A stretch of 64,000 bases of DNA from Bimastos eiseni. Its lineage: Eukaryota; Annelida; Clitellata; Crassiclitellata; Lumbricidae. How positions within the stretch are numbered: position 1 is the stretch's first letter; every line of letters begins with the position of its first letter. The position numbers were made by a program, and so were the translations under genes. The notes under the pieces were generated by a model, which was not told the DNA's origin, searched no databases, and saw only the letters and a program-made list of their open reading frames with translations. This document shows, one piece after another, positions 58,101-64,000 of this stretch. The DNA lies in NCBI GenBank assembly GCA_959347315.1, contig OY365810.1, forward strand, positions 30,626,065 through 30,690,064. The letters run 5' to 3'.

Positions 58101-61100
58101 TTTTGTCGTCTTCAAGTCATTCTGTAACTTACTGAAACACAACCAATGACAAATACCAGCTCTAAAATCTATGAACCAAAGCATCAACTACAAATATCAT
58201 TGGTAATCGTTAAAATTTGAATTAACCTTCAATGAGAACATATCCCAATGAAACCATAAGGACAGGTAAAATGTAATAATGAAAAAATAATCACTAGTTC
58301 TTCTCATATCATGTCGGAGAATTTATTGCCCAAAGGTAAAGTGCCAAACAACTAGTAGAAAAGTTGGTTAAGGGTTTGGCTAAAACATAAACTACTGAAC
58401 TGCACTTTAATTGCATACCTCAGTGTGAGATCCTTGTCTCGCATGGCCCTTTCCAGAGTTGCCAACTTCTGGCGAAGAGTTTGTTCCACCTAAAGAGAAA
58501 ACAAAAAGTTCTTCAGGAAAAACTGCCTCAACAAAAACTGTTAAAAAATATTTGTGAATGCCATAAAATATCAATTGTAATTTTGCTTTTTATGGAGCCT
58601 GAAAAAACTTAGTAATTAGTTCATTCGTTCATTTCCGAAATTTGATACCGCCCTTCTTCCAACATCTTTTTGCTCAGAAGTGCATACACACGCCTCAACG
58701 GCGCAATTGCAGTTGTTCTGTAGAGCAATGGTGTGCGATGGACTTGTTCAAGGTCCCTACACAGTTATCTAGATATAAAATATCGTACCTTTAGGTACCT
58801 GACAATGTGCCAAAACTAGGCTGCATTTATCATGCTTTTCACAATGCCACAATTCTACAAAAATGTCAAAGACTGACATAGAAAGTAAAATCTATTTCAT
58901 ACATCTTGTGAAATTGTTTTTTTCGTCATTCACAATCTTGCAGCTTAGAAGCAAGATTCAAAGGAAATATAAACAAACATAGGCTAAGTCTATGCTGGAT
59001 CAATAATACTGATGAGGACATAACATCACTAGGACTAACACCGAAGACAGCGTAGATCATCTATTCGTACCCATCACTGCCAATGTGTTGAAGATGTTGT
59101 CGATGATTCCAGACGAGACAGGTGCTAGCATACACCTGAAGATTCCTCAAGAACAAGCAACTGCTAACAATTTTAATAACTGACAAGTAGAGACAAACTT
59201 ACTTTAGTGGGATCCATGCATTGAAGCTCTTCATCTCTTTGCTAAAAGTTTTGAAAAACAAAAATCATGAAAATATTTATCTAATATAATCTGTAGACTC
59301 ATACACCTGTGCCTGCCCCCCCCCCCCCCAGAATGGTAGACCAAACACACCAACTCTGGCAGACTTATACTAATTAATTCTGCTCTCCATGGTGTTATTG
59401 CAGGTCATTATATTATTGAAAATCAACACACACACCCCAGTTTATGCCCCAATTGTTAAACCATTATTTCTGGCAAACATGGGAGATCATTCATCCAAAC
59501 ACATGACAAAACATACTTGCAATGTTTCATTTTCATGAACTAAATTGAAAGACACAAGTGTCTGATAGGAAATATCAGTTAAAGTTAAATTTATATATTT
59601 TTGCCTTGGGCGACCACTTTAAAAAGGCAGTATCTCAGTAAACAAATCCTGTGTTGTGGTCTGTTTTCATATATAGCATCACAATTATTCTCTTCCAACC
59701 AAATAACTCAATCAGTGCATGATTGTGCACTTATTTGCTTCATCATTTCCTTATACATCTTCATCCATATGTTTACAAGTATTAACCAAAACTCTTGAGC
59801 TATAAAAAATTCAGCTACCTTTCTCATAAAGTATTCTTCTTCAGTTCTTTGTGCCTTCACTTTTAAGACAGCATTCTCATTCGTCAGATCTTGGATTTGC
59901 TACAAATATTACACGATCAATTAATGATTATTAATCAGTCCTTTTATTGCAACATTCATGATCGTTTGTTGTTGCTATCATCATCATTTTCAAAACAAAC
60001 AATCATCATTTTCTTCAAAACATCTCTAAATGTTAAGCGAATTGTCAGTCATAACTAGAATCATTTGGAAACTCATTATAATTCCCAAAAGTCTACTGAA
60101 ATAACATCTATCTAATTTCATATGTCTCTTCTACCACTATTAACATCTTTTAATAAAATCTAAAGAAATAACTTGCATCACCAATCCTTCTAACTCATCA
60201 ATCACTACCATAATATAATATAATATATAAAATGACATCATCTCTTACAACGTCTTATAAGTGTTCAATAGAATCTTATGAAAAGAACTGCTATATAACT
60301 ATAATTGTAATATCCACATAAGTTATGTGATGGCAACTGATTTGATTAAAGCCAAAGTATAAAAAAAAACAAAGAGACGACGTTCAATTCTCAATTCCGA
60401 AAAGACGAAAGCACAAACAGGCGACAAGGCAATCATCCAAACTCTTCAGACACTATGAAAATTATTCTAGAGGTTCTTATCAGGCGCTATATAAATAGTC
60501 AGATACATACATTATAAACCATAAGCTTGAAAACACTATTCTGATCTGGATGTCAACCTTTTTCAGGGTGATGACTTCATCGTGGTAGTCTTCCGGCGAC
60601 TTGTAAGTTCGTGAACCTTGGATCGATTGTTTGCCTGCTTCTAGAACAATTCTTAGGCTGAATAACTACAGATCAGAGTTGTATGGTCTCGAGACAGAGT
60701 CTCGGTCTCGAGACAGTTTTTTAGTGTCTCGGTCTCGATAGTCTGCTGTCTCAGTCTCAAGGTAGTGTCTCGAATTTTTAGAAACTGTCTTGAAGTGAAT
60801 GTCTTGTTCTGTCTCGAACAAGCGGTCTCGATATATTTTGCGTTAACTGTCTTAAAATCTTGTGCAGCAATATAAAAACTGTTCTCAGGAATTTGTACTA
60901 TATACATTATAAGTTACAAATTGAAATTACAAATAAAAATTATTCCCAAAAACTGATACATTAGCATTTTACAGCATTCTATATATAGGATCACTTGTCT
61001 TTTACTGTCTCATACTGTCTTGAACCTAGTGTCTCGGTCTTGGTACCTCACTGTCTCGGTCTTGGTACCTCACTGTCTCGGTCTCGTCTTGGTCTCGAAG

Positions 61101-63115
61101 TTTGAAGTCTTGCATTCAACACTGCATCGTTAATCATCATCAAATGCTACCATCACACCAATATCAGCCTTGTCACCAACACTACCCATACACACCGCCA
61201 ATAACACCTATAATGGCATGTGTGAAATTGTAGATAAAAGACAAAAGTTCCTACTATATGAAATTTAGAAGAACATAGTATATATATATCACTTTAGCAG
61301 ACACAAGGCAATGGTTACTACATCAGTAAGACTGTCATTAAATTAACTAACTATGAGGCTACTGCAAAACAAGATCGGCAATAAAGGCATATAGCCAACA
61401 GCCCAATAGCAATATTGACAGCTGTATCAGTCTAGCCCGTGATTCAGTTACCTGCTAAGATGTGTTGTTTCTCTGCTTCTGAAATCATCAGCTGCCTGAG
61501 GTAGTGACTTGTGCTAGCATAGGGAGCACCAATAACTCGATTCTTGTCAAGTCCAGTAAAGGATGAACTACTGCGGGAAAGGGTCCAGTAGGGGCGAGAG
61601 TTACGCAATGCATTGATTGAGAATTCCTGGAGGGGAACACGCTTAGCTGATTCACTTGTTAGCTGTCCATGCAGAGAACCTGTCAATCAAAAGTGTGCAG
61701 GCAATATATGTATATCAATGCAAAAATAGCTGACTAAACATATAAGCAAGTTGACAAGTTCGCTTAAGTAGCACTTTACTTGATTTCCATGTTGCTGAAG
61801 GATGCAATAAAGAAAATGAAAACACACACCAAGAGACAGACATATGTAAGTAGACAGGTAGACAGACAAAGAGACAGAGAAAAGCATAGAACAGGAAATT
61901 TAGGACAACAACGAATGCAAGATGCATAAGAAGTGATAGAGAAAAGGACAAATCAATGGATGGATGAATGAAAGATAGCTACATGCATAGGATCTAGTAA
62001 TAAGATAATAAGTCAGATAGATAGGAAAGGTAAGTAAGTAAGTAGTAAATAGTCTTTCATATCCCACTGTCTTCTTCTATCTAATAGTGACAACTATTAC
62101 CTCTGTACTTCACACCATTGCTCATTCTTGATGGTGCACCTGGAACAGATTAATTACTTAAGTAGAGTAATTTAAAGCAATACATTACACACACACACAC
62201 ACACACACACACAATCACTAACTTATACAAATCTAGTCATGGACTCCAATGTGTAATTAGTTAGCAGTTATCGATCAATAAAATCTCCTGCAGCTGCTTC
62301 ACCGAAATGTATTTCATAAACTTTCTTTTTATTGATCACCAAAAATTCATATTACAATTTGTTGTAGGAATCCATGGGTGTCAATGGAGAAACCTTTCTT
62401 ATCAATATTTCCATACAGAGTAACAGCAGAAATTGAAGTCAATACAGAAATGTGCCACAAGGCAGAAACATAATATGATGGAAATTATGTATAGTACACA
62501 CAAACAGATTACATTACCGTACACATTCCTTGTGTCTACCGAAACTTTTACAGACCATTTAATCAAATACCAGTTTAACAATTGCTTAAAATAGTAGACA
62601 GAAGGCAGCAAAATGAACATAGCGGGCAAAGAATTCCATACGGTTGGCCCACAGATCAAAGCAGGAATATGCCTTATCTATGTGCGACATTTGCTGAAAG
62701 ATCTAGAATGACGATTATGTTTTTCAAGGTTCATATAAAACTACCTTTTCTTTATAATGTTTACTTACTCTTGGGTCGTGAAGTCAGTGTTCGTCTGCCT
62801 TTCTTCTGTGACAAAACCAGAAACAATTACTGGAATGCAATATTCTTCAGAATATCATTATCTTTCCCTCTCTACAAAATTAAGAATTATAAGAGTATTT
62901 CAGGCAAATAATAGCAAAAAAGATCACAAAATTGCTTCAGTCAAAGGAAATCAGTTGTTTGATATAATAATAGGTCAGTGATGACAGAACATTATGGATG
63001 TAGTTAGGAAGACAATGTTAGTGCCAAATACATGTACTTACTGCCTGAGTCGTGATAAAGTATAAAGATGAGTTTTAAATTGAAGAGAACTCACCTTGAA
63101 GCTGCTGCGATTCAT
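42108..63115 (-). CDS. IQCE orthologue, IQ motif and coiled-coil protein (21 coding exons, 673 aa)
   Basis: Exons, 5' to 3': 63095-63115, 62769-62805, 62101-62139, 61452-61679, 60558-60640, 59819-59899, 59203-59241, 58419-58489, 58009-58131, 57000-57184, 56474-56529, 55994-56066, 54923-55076, 53020-53160, 52129-52252, 50941-51131, 48938-49029, 46939-47001, 43436-43513, 42801-42823, 42108-42227. All phases agree; 2022 nt to TGA. The start ATG has an upstream in-frame stop. Residues about 125-445 are coiled coil, with KLQNDLKTTKLEEMK and EDYHDEVITLKK closely matching vertebrate IQCE. Three IQ motifs follow: AAKVIQRGWRQHSR (about 470), EIELIQSTLKGHRNRR (486) and VQRIQSAIKGHR (531). The tail has an acidic LPDYSEDDDDIPL. 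Vertebrate IQCE tethers the EVC-EVC2 complex at the base of primary cilia and promotes Hedgehog signalling; the length is close to the human protein. Several exons are under 40 nt. Confidence 0.93.
43742..44906 (+). mobile_element. Solo LTR of an LTR retrotransposon
   Basis: Starts TGTGGCAG and ends ACACAACA, flanked by ATAC (43738-43741 and 44907-44910). Inside: a T/A microsatellite (43770-43842), a GC-rich minisatellite of GGGCTGGGCCGACCTC-type units (43850-44215) as putative U3, a TATA box GCCTATAAAGG (44220), a GTCTTCAGTCGTCGAG minisatellite (44240-44560), and AATAAA (44782). Order TATA then polyA signal fits U3-R-U5. No second LTR or coding region nearby. In an IQCE intron, antisense to it. 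Confidence 0.8.
44911..46059. other. IQCE intron sequence, unassigned
   Basis: Continues the duplicated block (to about 45065) and then unassigned DNA. Open frames at 45581-45980 (minus) have no recognisable domain. Confidence 0.4.
46060..46196 (-). mobile_element. tRNA-derived SINE fragment
   Basis: Minus strand: ACATATCGGTAATGCGC followed by CGCAGCATGCGGTTGACTCC, resembling A and B boxes. Related to the fragment at 23735. Confidence 0.45.
46396..46533. mobile_element. Partial hAT-like element, GTATTGCAATAC-array family
   Basis: Repeated AAGTATTGGTATTGC units ending GTATTGTTAACACTCTG, the inverted equivalent of the left end of the element at 47097. The left boundary was not found. Confidence 0.55.
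47097..48099. mobile_element. hAT-like element, GTATTGC/TATCGCGA-array family
   Basis: Ends CAGGGCTGTTAACAATAC and, inverted, CAAGGCTGTTAATATCG, with a perfect 8-bp duplication CACTTTAA (47089-47096 and 48100-48107). Left array AGTATTGCAATACC-like; right array AGTATCGCGATACT-like, partly palindromic. No transposase. The left end lies 96 bp from the acceptor of an IQCE exon. Confidence 0.85.
48408..48565. repeat. Second copy of the LTR target region (unoccupied site)
   Basis: Matches 43697-43741 plus 44911-45064 but lacks the LTR: GGGAGATATTTTTAAATGAT here against GGGAGATAC/TTTCAAAGGAT around the insertion. It also lacks about 45 bp near 45000-45040. Confidence 0.8.
48735..48905 (-). mobile_element. 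tRNA-derived SINE
   Basis: Minus strand: A-box TGGCCAATTGGTTAGAACGG, B-box-like GGTTTGACCC, then the shared body with GACCTTGAGCAAATCC. Begins about 30 bp past the donor of the IQCE exon at 48938. Confidence 0.75.
49172..50155 (+). mobile_element. mariner-like element with about 200-bp terminal inverted repeats
   Basis: Both ends begin ACCGTGTCTCAAAATAA and stay nearly identical in inverted orientation for about 200 bp (49173-49385 and 49935-50152), with TA beside each end. The interior keeps only the C-terminal part of a transposase: FQQDGTPAHRARDT, later WPPNSPNLNPVDYSIW, then a frameshift. Thirty-seven residues separate the second and third catalytic aspartates, the DD37D spacing of the maT-type mariners. 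The first catalytic aspartate and the DNA-binding half are missing, so it is non-autonomous. In an IQCE intron, inserted at a (TA)n run (49135-49172). Confidence 0.85.
50160..50320. repeat. GACA/GATA microsatellite
   Basis: Degenerate AGACAGATAAACAGACAG-type repeats; similar short runs lie at 50622-50670, 51172-51222 and 61840-61885, all in IQCE introns. Confidence 0.75.
51250..51570 (+). mobile_element. LINE reverse-transcriptase C-terminal fragment
   Basis: Frameshifted plus-strand pieces include LGVVLDRELSLTDHVNSV, CQL-DICHSLSF, IHALI and SVFNAAVQLIGGVPRFDH, the region after the catalytic motif in CR1/Rex-type LINEs. Truncated and broken. Confidence 0.7.
53261..54119. mobile_element. hAT-like element, GGTCTTG-array family
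   Basis: Ends CAAAGTTGTATGGTCTTGAG and, inverted, CAGATTTGTATGCAAGCC; perfect 8-bp duplication CATCTAGG (53253-53260 and 54120-54127). More diverged internally than the 809 and 60674 copies. Begins 101 bp from the acceptor of the IQCE exon at 53020-53160. Confidence 0.85.
55328..55490. repeat. About 54-bp tandem repeat
   Basis: Repeated ATAAATCAAATCATCAATAA plus CATTCATTCATTCAT blocks, about three and a half units, in an IQCE intron. Confidence 0.75.
58640..58768 (-). mobile_element. tRNA-derived SINE, body and tail only
   Basis: Carries the shared tail (GATACCGCCCTTCTTCCAAC on plus) and GACCTTGAACAAGTCC-type body; the promoter boxes are missing. Confidence 0.7.
60674..61124. mobile_element. 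hAT-like miniature element, GTCTCG-array family, copy 2
   Basis: Begins CAGAGTTGTATGGTCTCGAG and ends as the inverse of CAGTGTTGAATGC. Closely similar along its length to 809-1302 and in the same orientation. The flanks CTACAGAT and CATCGTTA do not match, so the target duplication has decayed or one end is not original. Confidence 0.75.
62188..62213. repeat. (CA)n microsatellite
   Basis: ACACAC run in an IQCE intron. Confidence 0.8.
62400..62700 (-). mobile_element. LINE 3'-end fragment
   Basis: Minus-strand frame with GPTVWNSLPAMF and YYFKQLLNWYLI, the last conserved block of CR1/L2-type LINE ORF2, followed by non-coding sequence. Confidence 0.6.
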
Positions 63116-63192
63116 TGTGTGCTGAGGCACTTGATTTGGCAAAAATCGTGTTCTCAGTCAATTCGGTCTTATCCTGGTAGACTCTTAGAGAA
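63116..63192 (-). other. IQCE 5' UTR, second exon part
   Basis: Lies between the start codon and an acceptor (CCATCTAG on minus). Another frame is open across it, but the frame of the ATG has an upstream stop, so this part is non-coding. Confidence 0.7.
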
Positions 63193-63792
63193 CTAGATGG
63201 AAAAAATGAATAATGAAAATGAATAACTAAATCAAAATAACATATGCACAAAAAGACATGTGGAGAATAGGATAATGATAGATTGCACATTGCATAAGGA
63301 AGACACTGGACAGATGAATGGATGGAGAGAGGGCTCAAACTACAAAGGGAGGGTGAATGGAAAGGAATAAGAAATGCATCACAAAAATTAGATGAAATAT
63401 ATGAAAAATTAACAAGCCTTTGTGTAAGCCTGCCATATCGACCAATCTATGAGAAAATGTATTAAATTATATTCTGTTAAACAGACAAGGTGCATGATGC
63501 ATCCTTTAAGTAGGACTGTTTTATTAGGGCGCGCTATAAATGTTAGTTGTATTGTATTGTATGTAAAATGAAACACATCGGTCTTCCGCTTGGTAGCTCG
63601 TAGCAAAACATAACACGTTTTAAAACTATATTCTGCAAAGAAATGATTGTTTTTTTAAATTCTGAGCACTTGAATTAACCATCACTTACTATTTTAACTT
63701 AAAAATGCACGTAAACTCGAACTCGACATCACCTGGGCAATGCGCGAAAAGATGATAACACAAAACACTAACGATTTTGTTTCAAACACTTA

Positions 63793-63960
63793 CCTAATTT
63801 TTTTATCATCAGGCACAACTTAAACACGACCCAGTGATTCGAAAATAATTTTACAACAATGTATCAGACATTTAAAGAAAATATGTTTTTATTGATTGGT
63901 TACTAATTGATGATGGTAGTTTGGTTACCAACGTATCTCTACACTTCCGGTTTCATTGAA
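63793..63960 (-). other. Probable IQCE first non-coding exon
   Basis: A strong donor (AATTAG then GTAAGT on minus, exon edge 63794) fits a leader exon upstream of the ATG exon. The transcription start is not visible; no TATA box was seen, and the 5' limit is a guess. Confidence 0.4.
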
Positions 63961-64000
63961 ATCATTAATAACGTAAGTAAGTATCAAGTATGTACTTCAC

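Overview
Animal (metazoan) genomic DNA with spliced genes, short GT-AG introns, many dispersed transposons and microsatellites. No prokaryotic features were seen. A Spalt-type gene, a C-type lectin, an IQCE orthologue, and CR1/L2-like LINEs, hAT and mariner elements fit a bilaterian. The recurrent TAGGCCTA-like motif and low GC suggest a marine invertebrate (echinoderm-like is a guess, not shown).

Layout. 1-4985: sparse DNA holding a hAT miniature element (809-1302), a TATA box (about 1418) and the last exon of a cysteine-rich agatoxin-like neuropeptide gene (2577-2790, polyA signal 2870). 4986-7575: complete three-exon type II membrane C-type lectin, 290 aa. 9434-12320 (minus): compact Spalt/SALL gene. 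Its second exon is broken by a 276-bp segment lying inverted between two perfect 20-bp inverted repeats; read in the other orientation, that segment restores one continuous frame. 12321-19387: transposon fossils and simple repeats. 19388-39659 (plus): a 17-exon gene that I can join into one 1693-aa frame. It has a 2.8-kb first coding exon with six nearly identical 44-residue repeats, a zinc ribbon and a cold-shock-like region; I do not recognise its family. 42108-63115 (minus): complete 21-exon IQCE orthologue, 673 aa, whose human counterpart acts with the EVC-EVC2 complex at the ciliary base in Hedgehog signalling. It is tail-to-tail with the 17-exon gene.

Mobile DNA. Several roughly 850-bp non-autonomous hAT elements, each with its own subterminal oligomer array, several with intact 8-bp target duplications; a solo LTR whose empty target can be seen in a second copy of the flanking sequence; a mariner-like element with about 200-bp terminal inverted repeats; a broken LINE in intron 3 of the 17-exon gene; and tRNA-derived SINEs. 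Exon joins were made by hand from splice signals and phase; no transcript or database check was possible.
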